Below are positions 36,148 to 45,464 of a stretch of DNA of 64,000 bases, piece after piece (position 1 is the first letter of the stretch; each line of letters begins with the position of its first letter). The notes below the pieces were generated by a model. The model was not told the origin of the DNA, searched no databases, and saw only the letters and a list, made by a program, of their open reading frames with translations. Origin of the DNA: Mucilaginibacter terrenus (GTDB lineage: Bacteria > Bacteroidota > Bacteroidia > Sphingobacteriales > Sphingobacteriaceae). The translations under genes and the position numbers were made by a program. Location: positions 965,392 through 1,029,391 of the forward strand of contig NZ_QWDE01000002.1 of assembly GCF_003432065.1 (NCBI RefSeq). Reading direction: 5' to 3'.

Positions 36148-36214
36148 CGGGGCTCAAAATTAGGCATTTAATGTTGATGTTAAAATGCGGTTAACCTTTG
36201 CGCCACAGTAAACG

Positions 36215-37417
36215 CTAAGCTTTCGTTATCTCTTCCAGCACGCTGCACAACGTCCGGATCTCCTCCTCGGTATTGTAGTAATGCACGGATGCTCTTACTG
36301 TTGCTGCAAGGTGGTGCTTGTTCATGTAAATTAGGGTGGAGATTGCTTTGGCAACAGAAACATTAATTTGCTTTGCTGATAGCCTGGTTTTTACTTCTGC
36401 TGCATCTATGCCGGCTACAGAAAAGGTTACTATACCACACTGCATACTGCCAATGTCATGTACGGTTATGCCGTCTATATTACGCAGCTCTGTACGCATC
36501 AAACTTGCCAGGTGTTGTATACGCATCCATATCTTATCCAGGCCTATAGCAAGCGCGTAATCAATTGCTTTACCCAGCCCAAGTGTAAGTGCACGGCTTT
36601 TCTCGTACAATTCAAACCGCCGTGCATCGGGCCTTGCTTTGAAATCGTCTTCGCTTACCCACTCGGCGGCAAGGCTGTCCATCAGTATGAGCTTCAATTT
36701 GTCCTGCACGGCTTTGCGCACGTATAAAAACCCGGTGCCCCGCGGCGCGCGCAGGTATTTGCGGCCGGTTACAGATAGCATGTCGCAGCCTATCGACTCA
36801 ACATTCACCGGGAGCTGGCCCGCGCTTTGGCAGGCATCTACCAGGTAAAGGATGTTGTGCCTGCGTGCTATTTGCCCAATCTCCGCTATGGGCATCATGC
36901 CGCCCGATGTAGAAGGTATGTGCGTTACCGCTATCAGTTTTGTTTGCGGATTAATGGCATCCTCCAGCGCCCGGAGGGAGTAATCGCCGTTTTCATCGTT
37001 AGGGATAAGTGTTATTTTGATGCCGTGGTTCTTGCGCGCATTTATAAAGCCCATTAAATTGGTAACGTACTCCATCTCGGAGATGATCACTTCATCCCCC
37101 GGCTTAAAGTCGATACCATTGAACAGCAATCCCCAGCCCACACTCGCGCTCTCCACTATTGCTACTTCTTCCCGGCCGGCGTTTATCAGTTGTGCAATCA
37201 GGTCATAAGTGCGGTCGAGCTGGGCGGTGTACTTAGCTTCCGTTTCGTAACCACCGAAAACTGCTTCTTCGTCCAGGTAAGCCTTAACGGTATCTACAAC
37301 AACATCCGGCGGTAAGGATGATCCCGCATTGTTAAAATGTATGCGTTGTGCGGTGCCTTTCGTTTCGGCACGTAGCTGTGCTATTTCGGCGTCGGTTAAT
37401 GGTAAGGGCTGGTTCAT
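36215..37417 (-). CDS. Class V aminotransferase (cysteine-desulfurase-like)
   Basis: PLP-dependent enzyme of 400 residues in the class V aminotransferase fold. PLP aspartate and following Gln/Ser are in VDACQSAGQ (193-201) and the Schiff-base lysine K220 is in SVTGRKYLRAPRGTGF. The sequence MDSLAAEWVSEDDF and the start NNAGSSLPP resemble isopenicillin-N-epimerase and ergothioneine-EgtE-like members more than IscS/SufS. No active-site cysteine loop typical of IscS is obvious. Substrate unknown. The gene is separate from the upstream genes. Confidence 0.85.
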   Translation of the reverse strand: MNQPLPLTDAEIAQLRAETKGTAQRIHFNNAGSSLPPDVVVDTVKAYLDEEAVFGGYETEAKYTAQLDRTYDLIAQLINAGREEVAIVESASVGWGLLFNGIDFKPGDEVIISEMEYVTNLMGFINARKNHGIKITLIPNDENGDYSLRALEDAINPQTKLIAVTHIPSTSGGMMPIAEIGQIARRHNILYLVDACQSAGQLPVNVESIGCDMLSVTGRKYLRAPRGTGFLYVRKAVQDKLKLILMDSLAAEWVSEDDFKARPDARRFELYEKSRALTLGLGKAIDYALAIGLDKIWMRIQHLASLMRTELRNIDGITVHDIGSMQCGIVTFSVAGIDAAEVKTRLSAKQINVSVAKAISTLIYMNKHHLAATVRASVHYYNTEEEIRTLCSVLEEITKA

Positions 37418-37646
37418 ACCGCCAAAGTAATGGCTATATAGTTAGCAGGCAACTGTTTCGGCAAAAATGAATTTATGCAGACCCTATGATCAGGTACTTC
37501 GCAGTTTAAGATCGTAAGGAACGATACCATCGCAAAACAAATAGGAATACGTTTTAGCATTTGGGGCAGGTAACAATTGCTATCTTGAGGAGTTTATAAA
37601 AGAGCCTTACCATAAGGTTGTTTTTCATTTACCTGGCGTTGCGATT

Positions 37647-38270
37647 ATGAACGGTTTTTTGCTGATTTTTGAAGATCGTATAAAAGATTTTTGGGAGAAA
37701 TATACCGAAGCGGAGATGCAGGAGCTCTTTGCCGATATACTTACCTACGCTAATGCCAACCCGCAGGCCTTTGTAAAGGAACTGGAGCAGGTACAATTTG
37801 ATCCGGTTTTGCAGCCCCTCCCAATAGTACTTGAAGCGCTTTCGAGAGATTCGGATAAGTGGGGGGAGTTTTTTGTCAACCTGCTGAATACCATCCTGGT
37901 TAAAGCAAAATCGTCTGCCAATCCGCAGGAGATGGTAGATAACCTGATAGAGTTTGCGCATATAGAAACCCATCCTAAGCTATTTGTAAAGCACGTGGCA
38001 AAACGGCTGCACCAGGAACTGACCGACGATAATCTGTACACCAAGAGCGCGGCTATATCCATGCTGCCCAACTACCTGGATAACCCCGTAGTAGTAGATA
38101 AAGAGGATATTATACAGGAGCTGCAAAACAAGCTCAGGAACCCTAAATGGCAGATACGCTATCTTGCCTATATCTCCCTCAAAAAGTTCAACTTACTCCC
38201 TCCGGATTACAGCTTGTCGTTTACCGATAAGCTGCTGAGAATGTATAAGGGCAGGCCGCTTACGTATTAA
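37647..38270 (+). CDS. Hypothetical helical protein, HEAT-like
   Basis: A 207-residue cytoplasmic protein without signal or membrane segments. The sequence is almost entirely helical with repeated hydrophobic heptad-like patterns, and its last third (LRNPKWQIRYLAYISLKKF) resembles a HEAT/armadillo unit. Contains many short acidic stretches (MQELFADILTYA). I do not recognise a family. Starts with ATG 37647; the next gene, a small membrane protein, is 62 nt downstream on the same strand. Confidence 0.65.
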   Translation: MNGFLLIFEDRIKDFWEKYTEAEMQELFADILTYANANPQAFVKELEQVQFDPVLQPLPIVLEALSRDSDKWGEFFVNLLNTILVKAKSSANPQEMVDNLIEFAHIETHPKLFVKHVAKRLHQELTDDNLYTKSAAISMLPNYLDNPVVVDKEDIIQELQNKLRNPKWQIRYLAYISLKKFNLLPPDYSLSFTDKLLRMYKGRPLTY

Positions 38271-38332
38271 ACAATCCTCTTGCTATTTGCATATTTTATT
38301 TAACTTAGGGCTACCAACCAAACCTTTAAAAA

Positions 38333-38785
38333 ATGATTGATACAGAAGAGTTGCTGCCCGAAGTAACATCTATAGATGCAAAAGTATTTCTTGCAAAACA
38401 TGTGCGATTGGCCACTTTTTTAGGCGGCCCCATAGCTGGAGGATACATAATTGCCGAGAATTATAAAGCCTTAAACGATTACCGCATGGCAAAAAATACA
38501 TGGGCGGTTACCCTATTGGTAACGGTTGCAGTTTTTGGTGCCATCCTATACTTGCCCGGAGTATCGCGCTTGCCATCTGTCTTTTTCCCACTATTATTTA
38601 GTTTAGCAGGTTACCAGCTCACAGTTATTTTACAGGACAAGCGGTTATACGCGTATATGAATAATGGCGGTACCGCATACAATTGGGGCAGGCCAGTAGT
38701 CGTAAGTTTAATAGCATGTGTGGTGCAACTCTTTTTAATTTTTATCGTAGCTATAGCCAGCGACATGACAGCGCTGCTGCATTAA
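38333..38785 (+). CDS. Hypothetical four-helix membrane protein
   Basis: A 150-residue protein. Residues 1-25 are acidic and soluble (MIDTEELLPEVTSIDAKVFLAK); there follow hydrophobic segments at about 26-45, 58-76, 80-100 and 120-147. The pattern LATFLGGPIAGGYIIAENYKALND at the start of the membrane part is seen in small Bacteroidota membrane proteins of unknown function. No catalytic or ligand motif is visible. Confidence 0.65.
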   Translation: MIDTEELLPEVTSIDAKVFLAKHVRLATFLGGPIAGGYIIAENYKALNDYRMAKNTWAVTLLVTVAVFGAILYLPGVSRLPSVFFPLLFSLAGYQLTVILQDKRLYAYMNNGGTAYNWGRPVVVSLIACVVQLFLIFIVAIASDMTALLH

Positions 38786-38895
38786 GATAGGCTCCATCCA
38801 CCAACGGAATTAATTTAAGGTCACGCTAAGCCAAAAACGCAGCTTCATCCATGCTCGCCAACTTTAGTGTATGTGTTCAACAAACGGTTGAATAG

Positions 38896-39042
38896 TTCGG
38901 CTATAAGCTATACCATGTAGAGGCCTTCCCGATTTTTTACTTTATTGACAAAGCCGGGAAAATTGCGGAAGTAAAACTCGGGTATGACGATAATTTCGAA
39001 AAAGAAGCAACGCTGATAATCGATTCCCTGCTAAAGAAATAA
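38896..39042 (+). pseudogene. Remnant of a TlpA/thioredoxin-like gene
   Basis: The last ~48 codons of a thioredoxin-type protein survive: YHVEAFPIFYFIDKAGKI followed by VKLGYDDNFEKEATLIID and SLLKK, ending in TAA at 39040-39042. The pattern PxxYFIDKxGKI and GYDxNFEKE is the common C-terminal end of TlpA-like proteins in this phylum. An in-frame TAG stands at 38893-38895 just upstream and no CxxC segment can be found before it, so the gene is a 3' fragment, probably left by a deletion. Confidence 0.75.
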
Positions 39043-39063
39043 ACTTGTACGGGTTCTATCATG

Positions 39064-39098
39064 GCGTGTATACGTGCTGGTCAGTCACGTATACACGC
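39064..39098. repeat. 13-bp inverted repeat
   Basis: GCGTGTATACGTG (39064-39076) and CACGTATACACGC (39086-39098) are perfect inverted arms with a 9-nt loop, next to the TGTAACAC-rich element. Confidence 0.75.
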
Positions 39099-39105
39099 GC
39101 AAAAA

Positions 39106-39252
39106 GTGTAACACCGTCGAAAAAGCTGTATCATGGTTCCAAAAACTGTAACACGGTTTTTTGTTAAAATTTTGTTATAGAGGTCTTTAAGTGTTTTTCG
39201 TCCTAAAAAAGTGTAACAGGTGTAACACGCTGCCGTGTTACAGTGCGTGGTG
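39106..39252. repeat. TGTAACAC-rich dispersed element, copy 1
   Basis: Contains GTGTAACAC at 39106-39114 and 39220-39228, CTGTAACAC at 39146-39154, GTGTAACAG at 39211-39219 and the inverted form GTGTTACAG at 39235-39243. A block including CTGTATCATGGTTCC (39126-39140) and AAAAAAGTGTAACAGGTG (39205-39222) recurs at 63800-63890. The element ends at the stop codon of the minus-strand gene. Function unknown; on the minus strand it would form a hairpin followed by a T-run (TTTTTT at 39205-39210 complement), so it may end transcription. Confidence 0.7.
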
Positions 39253-40236
39253 TTACCAGTGCTTGTCGGCCAATTCTCTCCTGTCTACGTTCTCGGTAGT
39301 ATTAGGCGACTTGTTGTAAGCCAGGTAGTATACGTAACGGTTGTTCTTGTTAAGGCCGGGCATCAGCTTATTAATAGCCTTGCGTACCTGCATGTTCTCG
39401 TAGCTGATGCCGGCGGTATCTTTAAACGGTATATGCGAAAGGTAGCTGATAATGGGAAAGCTGCCCTCGCCGGTAGATTTGTTGTAAAACCCAATGATCC
39501 TGGGCTTGGTACTCACCTCTTCAACAATCAACGGGAACTTGTATAGCTTGTTGGCGTCATCAGCAACCTGCCGGTAAAACTCCTTTATTTCTGCATCGTT
39601 TTTGTATTGCCAGATCTCGCTGGGGCTTAATGCGGTAACCGCCAGGGTAGCCTGGTGTAAAGCATCTACGGTATAGTGATTTTGATAGCTTTTTTTAGCC
39701 TGGATATAAAGTTCCTGCGCAGTCTTGCCGTTAAACGTGAACTTACCTATGCTAATAGAAGCCAGCTTCCAGCCGTAATTGTAGTTGGCAAATGTGGCGG
39801 TTATCATCTCCTGGTCGGGTTGTTTTTTATTAACGGGCGTAAACATGGCAATGTACATTTCCTCCGCATCGGCCAGGAAGATGAGTTTATGCGGATTAGT
39901 TTTGTCGGCAGCGGTTATGGTATCATAGCCAATGTACTTGTTTATGGTGTAGTACTCTTCAAAGCGGGTGAAGCTGTCTACCACCATACGGTGCCCAATA
40001 TTGCCCGCGAGCGCGTAAAAGTTTCCGTTCTCCAGCAGTTCTTTCGAAATAACGTCTTCCAGGCCCTTGTGGTCCCCTTTTTTCATCATCGCGAAAACCT
40101 TGTTGTTAAGCTCCTGAAGGTCCTCGCGCTTGCCTGATTTTATCTGGTCGTTTTTCCATGCGCCAACATCCGGACTACAGCTTTGGAAAAACAAAAGGAT
40201 TGCGCATAGGAAAAGATAAGGGGAAAAGGTTTTCAT
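39253..40236 (-). CDS. Lipoprotein of unknown function
   Basis: A 327-residue lipoprotein from ATG 40236 with lipobox FQSC (Cys20). A start at 40272 would put a spurious leader before it. The mature protein is soluble, mostly helical and beta mixed (MMKKGDHKGLEDVISKELL, TPVNKKQPDQEMITATFANYNYGWKLASISIGKF). The middle part looks like a nuclear-transport-factor-2-like or gene-specific binding fold, but that is a weak impression. It is divergent from the TlpA-like gene 40296 and ends against the repeat element. Confidence 0.7.
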   Translation of the reverse strand: MKTFSPYLFLCAILLFFQSCSPDVGAWKNDQIKSGKREDLQELNNKVFAMMKKGDHKGLEDVISKELLENGNFYALAGNIGHRMVVDSFTRFEEYYTINKYIGYDTITAADKTNPHKLIFLADAEEMYIAMFTPVNKKQPDQEMITATFANYNYGWKLASISIGKFTFNGKTAQELYIQAKKSYQNHYTVDALHQATLAVTALSPSEIWQYKNDAEIKEFYRQVADDANKLYKFPLIVEEVSTKPRIIGFYNKSTGEGSFPIISYLSHIPFKDTAGISYENMQVRKAINKLMPGLNKNNRYVYYLAYNKSPNTTENVDRRELADKHW

Positions 40237-40295
40237 GGGTACGAATATAACTGCCCAAGCATTATACAACAACCTTATTTAACTAATTTTGAAAG

Positions 40296-40871
40296 ATGAA
40301 CAAGCGGTGGTTATCAAAGGGCAATATCTGGAACGCGGTGTTAATAATAGCACTGCTGGTACTGGTATTCGTACCGGCTGCAAAAGCATTACTGATACGC
40401 GGCTTAATGGGAGTGGGGCTCTTTAACCCAGATGTCAATACAGCTGAAAATACAAAAGCTCCGGCCGCTCCGGAAATGATCTTCATCGACCGTAACGATA
40501 AAGCCATCAGTCTTTCTCAGTTGAGAGGTAAAGTGGTGGTGCTGAACTTCTGGGCAACCTGGTGCCCGCCGTGTCTTGCCGAGATGCCATCATTAAATGG
40601 TTTGCAGCAACAGTTCAAGGGAAACAATAACGTGAGCTTTGTAATGGTGGATGCAGATGGTGAACTCCCCAAATCGGCTAAGTTTATGGCTGATAAAGGC
40701 TATCAACTATTCGTTTACAGGATGGATGATATGCCAGGTACTGTATTTGCCGGCTCGTTACCGACAACAGTTGTCATCAACAAGCAAGGCAAGATCGTGT
40801 TCCGGCATGAAGGTACAGCTAACTACAACAGCGACGACATGGTTGATTTCATTAAGAAATTGTCTCAATAA
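40296..40871 (+). CDS. Membrane-anchored TlpA-like thioredoxin
   Basis: A 191-residue protein with an N-terminal membrane anchor (about 10-40) and a periplasmic thioredoxin-like domain (about 58-190). Redox motif CPPC at 90-93 (LNFWATWCPPC) and the cis-proline loop AGSLPTTVVI. Standard TlpA/ResA/CcmG pattern: thiol-disulfide exchange on exported proteins, possibly linked to cytochrome c maturation. A perfect TAATTTTG lies only 5 nt before the ATG (40284-40291), which would give a very short or leaderless transcript if it is the -7 element. Confidence 0.92.
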   Translation: MNKRWLSKGNIWNAVLIIALLVLVFVPAAKALLIRGLMGVGLFNPDVNTAENTKAPAAPEMIFIDRNDKAISLSQLRGKVVVLNFWATWCPPCLAEMPSLNGLQQQFKGNNNVSFVMVDADGELPKSAKFMADKGYQLFVYRMDDMPGTVFAGSLPTTVVINKQGKIVFRHEGTANYNSDDMVDFIKKLSQ

Positions 40872-40936
40872 TAATTAATCGATCTACGCTGTTGTCATTT
40901 CAATTCCTCAAATTAGTGCTTTAAATCAGCCCCGTA

Positions 40937-41323
40937 ATGAAAATTTTTAACATCGTTTTTTGTGTTCTTTTTATATTGTTTGCTGCACTGCAATACAACG
41001 ACCCGGACCCGTATGTATGGGTACCCATTTACCTGTATAGCGCGGGATTATGCTACCTCGCATCAAAAAAACAGTTTTATCCTAAAGCTTACCTTTTTGG
41101 CATAGTTGTTTATGCTTTATATGCGGCTTACCTGTTTTTTGATAAAACCGGTGTATTGGACTGGATAGACGAGCATCATCACGAAAGCATGGTACAAACC
41201 ATGAAGGCCGAAAAGCCCTGGATAGAAGAATCGCGGGAGTTTTTTGGATTAGTGATATTGATTGTTGTTATAGCCATAAACTGGGCGTATTCAAAGCGTG
41301 TGGCAAAGCCGGCAGATAAATAA
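40937..41323 (+). CDS. TMEM220-family membrane protein
   Basis: A 128-residue membrane protein with hydrophobic segments at about 3-20, 27-45, 53-70 and 100-117. The conserved start [22 protein letters not shown] fits the transmembrane 220 family (TMEM220), which is shared by bacteria and vertebrates. A His-rich loop (DEHHHESM) lies between helices 3 and 4. Function not established for the family. The next gene, an aldo/keto reductase, starts 9 nt downstream and is probably in the same unit. Confidence 0.85.
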   Translation: MKIFNIVFCVLFILFAALQYNDPDPYVWVPIYLYSAGLCYLASKKQFYPKAYLFGIVVYALYAAYLFFDKTGVLDWIDEHHHESMVQTMKAEKPWIEESREFFGLVILIVVIAINWAYSKRVAKPADK

Positions 41324-41331
41324 AATCAATT

Positions 41332-42318
<987 letters not shown>

Positions 42319-42422
42319 CAATGCAACTTAATGCAAAACTTTAGTCCGGGTGTCCAATCCGCGCAACCTCACTTGTTATTGCAGTATAAATATCAAACAG
42401 TAACAATTTAATTTAAAGCAAA

Positions 42423-42776
42423 ATGAACGAGTATGTTTTAATTATGAGGCACGAGGACGGATCAAAGATTGCCTCGCCCGAGCAAATGGAAATTTGGATG
42501 AAACAAACTATGGACTGGATTGGCGGTATAGCAGCCCAGAACAAGTTTGTTGGCGGCACCGGTCTGCCTTTTGATGATGCGCGAGTAGTGGGTAGTAATG
42601 GTGTAGTAACCAACGGCGCTTTTGGAGACATTAAGGAAACCATTGGTGGCTTTATTACCGTACGAGCCGATTCGGTTGAAGAAGCGGTGGAATTTGCAAA
42701 GGGCTGCCCGGTATTACAAGGGCCTGGCAACACCATGGAGGTGCGCCGGATAGCTAAGAATGATGGTGCACACTAA
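42423..42776 (+). CDS. DGPF/YciI-family protein
   Basis: A 117-residue protein of the YCII/DGPF type: YVLIMRHEDGSKIASPEQME at the start, then GTGLPFDDARVV, DIKETIGGFITVRADSVEEA and PVLQGPGNTMEVRRI. Such proteins form ferredoxin-like dimers. In many genomes they stand next to ECF42-type sigma factors, and here the sigma gene follows 49 nt downstream, so the module is preserved. The biochemical role of DGPF proteins is still unclear. Confidence 0.93.
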   Translation: MNEYVLIMRHEDGSKIASPEQMEIWMKQTMDWIGGIAAQNKFVGGTGLPFDDARVVGSNGVVTNGAFGDIKETIGGFITVRADSVEEAVEFAKGCPVLQGPGNTMEVRRIAKNDGAH

Positions 42777-42825
42777 CCATCCTTTAGCGGACAATGGAAA
42801 CATTGGCCGCTAACATTTATACGTC

Positions 42826-44052
42826 ATGGAGCAAACCCAGCTAATACCGCACCTTTTCCGGACCGAGTTCCGTAAAATAACAGCGGTGCTTTGCAAGTCG
42901 TTCGGGATAGAGAATATTACCGTCGCAGAGGATATCGCAAGTGACACCTTTCTCTCCGCAATGGAGGTGTGGCCTTACAAAGGAGTGCCTCCTAATCCTG
43001 CTGCCTGGCTTTATACAGTTGCCCGTAACAAGGCCAGGAATATGCTTACAAGAAACAAAGTATTTGCTGACAAGATTTCGCAGGAATTAAGCTCAGATGG
43101 CGCTTCAAAAACCTTTGAAATAGACCTTAGTCTCCAAAACATTGCGGACAGTCAGCTTCAAATGTTGTTTGCTATCTGCCACCCTACCTTAAGTGTAGAA
43201 GCGCAGATTGGCCTCGCGTTGCGTATACTTTGCGGCTTTGGTATTGATGAAATAGCCACCGCATTTATAAGCAACAAAGACACCATCAATAAACGGCTGT
43301 ATCGCGCAAAGGAGAAACTTAGAGTAAACCAGGTAGCAATAGAATTTCCGCTGCAAGCAGAGATTGCCAAGCGACTTCCTGCGGTACTTACAACCATTTA
43401 CCTGCTGTTTAATGAGGGTTATTATTCTGAGAGCAATAACCTGGTGTTGCGAAAAGACCTTTGCTATGAAGCCATGCGGCTGGCAGAGATGCTGCTGGCT
43501 TACCCACCTGCTGACTTGCCACAGGTACACGCTTTACTCGCATTAATGTACTTTCACGCTTCACGCTTTGAGGCGCGGCTCGGTACAACAGGCGAATTAA
43601 TTTTGTACGAAGATCAGGATGAAACACTTTGGGACAAGCAACTGATAAGTGAAGGCGCGCGGCATCTGCACATGGCATCAACAGGAGCACAGCTATCCAG
43701 GTATCATTTAGAAGCCGGTATAGCTTACTGGCATACCATTAAAGAAGACACGGTTGCTAAATGGGAGAATATCCTGCATCTTTTTAACCAGTTATTGGCT
43801 TTACAGTATTCGCCGGTGGCTGCTCTTAACCGCACCTATGCCCTTGCTAAATTGCGCGGCAATGAAGCGGCAATAGCCGCCGCCGAGCAGCTGCAGCTTA
43901 ATGATAATCCATTTTATTTTGCTTTGCTTGGAGAGTTGTACAGAGATGTAGATAGTGTACTATCGCGCCAAAACTTCACGTTGGCACTGGGCCTGGCTAA
44001 AACGGATGCCGACAGGCAACAATTAAACAGGAAGCTCTCCCTGCTGGTTTAA
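42826..44052 (+). CDS. ECF42-like RNA polymerase sigma factor with C-terminal TPR part
   Basis: A 408-residue sigma factor. Residues ~5-75 (ITAVLCKSFGIENITVAEDIASD) are sigma region 2 and ~115-170 (EAQIGLALRILCGFGIDEIA) region 4. The remaining ~230 residues (RLPAVLTTIYLLFNEGYYSE onward) are the long helical extension found in the ECF42 group, which replaces an anti-sigma factor and contains TPR-like helices. The partner DGPF gene directly upstream supports the assignment. The TAATG overlap with the next gene suggests translational coupling. Confidence 0.92.
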   Translation: MEQTQLIPHLFRTEFRKITAVLCKSFGIENITVAEDIASDTFLSAMEVWPYKGVPPNPAAWLYTVARNKARNMLTRNKVFADKISQELSSDGASKTFEIDLSLQNIADSQLQMLFAICHPTLSVEAQIGLALRILCGFGIDEIATAFISNKDTINKRLYRAKEKLRVNQVAIEFPLQAEIAKRLPAVLTTIYLLFNEGYYSESNNLVLRKDLCYEAMRLAEMLLAYPPADLPQVHALLALMYFHASRFEARLGTTGELILYEDQDETLWDKQLISEGARHLHMASTGAQLSRYHLEAGIAYWHTIKEDTVAKWENILHLFNQLLALQYSPVAALNRTYALAKLRGNEAAIAAAEQLQLNDNPFYFALLGELYRDVDSVLSRQNFTLALGLAKTDADRQQLNRKLSLLV

Positions 44053-44867
44053 TGCTAACAGGCAAGCGAATGATGCAAACAAAACGCTTGTGCAGGCATT
44101 TCTTAAACATGGATAATAAAGGCAACTATTTTTCGGGAACCAGCAACCTTGTGTTGCCCGTGCGCAATAAGGAAGCGTATCCGCCGGAGTACCGCGATAA
44201 AAGCCGTCTCACATTTTATGGATCGTTGTTTACCAGCCTGGAGGTGAACAGCTGCTTTTATAGGTTACCCATGCATCGTACTGTAATAAAATGGGCAGGC
44301 GAAGTACCTGAAGGTTTCCGATTCACCTATAAGCTTTGGAAAGGTATTACCCACAACAAAGGGCTGGAATATAATTCAAACGATGTACACCGCTTTTTGA
44401 GTGTTATTGGCGGCGCAAACGAAAAAAAAGGTTCCCTGCTGGTGCAATTCCCGGCAAGTATTACCAGCGCTTGCCGCCTGCAAATGGAGCGTTTGCTGCA
44501 GGATGTGCACCACGCAAATACAGAAATTGGCTGGGACGTGGCGGTAGAGTTCCGCAGCAAAACATGGTACACCGAACCTGTGTTCGATCTGCTGCAGCAG
44601 CTTGGCATGACCGCGGTATTGCATGACATGCCCGCCTCTGCAACGCCCCTGCGCGAACAGGAAGCTGACTTTGTTTATCTGCGTTTTCATGGTCCTGAAG
44701 GTGGTTACCGCGGCAGCTACACCGACCAGTTTTTGTACGAGTACGCGCAGTATATTAACGAGTGGCTGGAGGATGGCAAGCGGGTTTATGCCTACTTCAA
44801 CAACACCATGGGTGATGCCGTGCAAAACCTGATGACCTTAAATAGCTATGTTAACGGCGAAGAATAG
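44052..44867 (+). CDS. DUF72 (YecE-like) protein
   Basis: A TIM-barrel-like protein of about 271 residues. Motifs of the DUF72 family are visible: YFSGTSNLVLPVRNKEAYPPEY, then LEVNSCFYRLP, FRFTYKLWKGITH, and VYLRFHGPEGGY with YAYFNNTMGDAVQN near the end. Role unknown in general. The ATG at 44052 overlaps the ECF42 stop (TAATG), but the first 19 residues are not conserved in type and the ATG at 44109 is an attractive alternative. Coupling to the sigma gene is unusual. Confidence 0.88.
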   Translation: MLTGKRMMQTKRLCRHFLNMDNKGNYFSGTSNLVLPVRNKEAYPPEYRDKSRLTFYGSLFTSLEVNSCFYRLPMHRTVIKWAGEVPEGFRFTYKLWKGITHNKGLEYNSNDVHRFLSVIGGANEKKGSLLVQFPASITSACRLQMERLLQDVHHANTEIGWDVAVEFRSKTWYTEPVFDLLQQLGMTAVLHDMPASATPLREQEADFVYLRFHGPEGGYRGSYTDQFLYEYAQYINEWLEDGKRVYAYFNNTMGDAVQNLMTLNSYVNGEE

Positions 44868-44905
44868 CGCCCGTGTTTGTACCTTAGCAGCTTAAACATA
44901 CAATA

Positions 44906-45355
44906 ATGAACTTTAGCGTTACTAAATACCTGCTCATTATAATGCTTGCCGGGTCACTAGCCGGCTGCGGCGATAAGAACAAAGGCACAACCGACAATGT
45001 TGCGGCTGTAAAAGGCGACAGCACTGTAGCCGTAGGCCACGTAGACCCTAACGCGGGTAAACTGCTGGGCGTGTGGCACGACGCAACTATCCATACCGAA
45101 AAAGGCGAACAAATTGCCTATGAGTTGGTGGCTAAGGATGATAAGTACTATATGCAGGTAATTACGTTTACAGCTACAAATCTTACGGTTAACGATGCCC
45201 CACCTATATCTCCGTCAGCATCTGAATTAAAAAAAGATGGTGCCAGATACACTGCTATTGACGACCCGAGTCAGGCTTACGAGGTAGACAAAGCGGGCGA
45301 CCTGTTAATTTACAACGGCGCCGAAATTGTTACCAAATGCAGTAAGCTGCTTTAG
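44906..45355 (+). CDS. Small lipoprotein
   Basis: A 149-residue lipoprotein with signal and lipobox SLAGC (Cys21). The mature part has a Thr/Asp-rich linker and then a compact beta domain (LLGVWHDATIHTEKGEQIAYELVAKDDKYYMQVITF) with alternating strands, probably a lipocalin- or beta-barrel-like fold. No recognised catalytic residues. Located 38 nt after the DUF72 gene on the same strand. Confidence 0.7.
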   Translation: MNFSVTKYLLIIMLAGSLAGCGDKNKGTTDNVAAVKGDSTVAVGHVDPNAGKLLGVWHDATIHTEKGEQIAYELVAKDDKYYMQVITFTATNLTVNDAPPISPSASELKKDGARYTAIDDPSQAYEVDKAGDLLIYNGAEIVTKCSKLL

Positions 45356-45464
45356 CGCGCAGTATCCTCATTCGTAATATCACCGTTACATAGCTTCTTT
45401 GCGTTTATCTTGGTTAAACCCAGGCGAGGTAGTATCGTCTATCCTAACAAATAAACAAAAGAAA

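Larger units (their letters stand above)
38786..39252. other. Intergenic stretch with pseudogene remnant and repeat
   Basis: About 467 bases with no intact gene. It contains a TlpA-type pseudogene remnant (38896-39042), a 13-bp inverted repeat (39064-39098), and a TGTAACAC-rich element (39106-39252) that reaches the stop codon of the minus-strand lipoprotein gene. The first ~100 bases show nothing recognisable. Confidence 0.75.

Noticed and set aside
36336..37208. Cluster of + strand frames opposite the class V aminotransferase gene.
   Set aside because: Antisense shadows of a well-supported PLP enzyme gene.
39106..39252. CRISPR-like repeat array from repeated TGTAACAC units.
   Set aside because: Units are 8-9 nt, irregularly spaced and in both orientations, with no spacer structure and no cas genes.
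40284..40291. TAATTTTG as promoter -7 element for the TlpA-like gene at 40296.
   Set aside because: It is only 5 nt before the ATG; a leaderless mRNA is possible but the match can easily arise by chance, so it is noted and not listed as a promoter.
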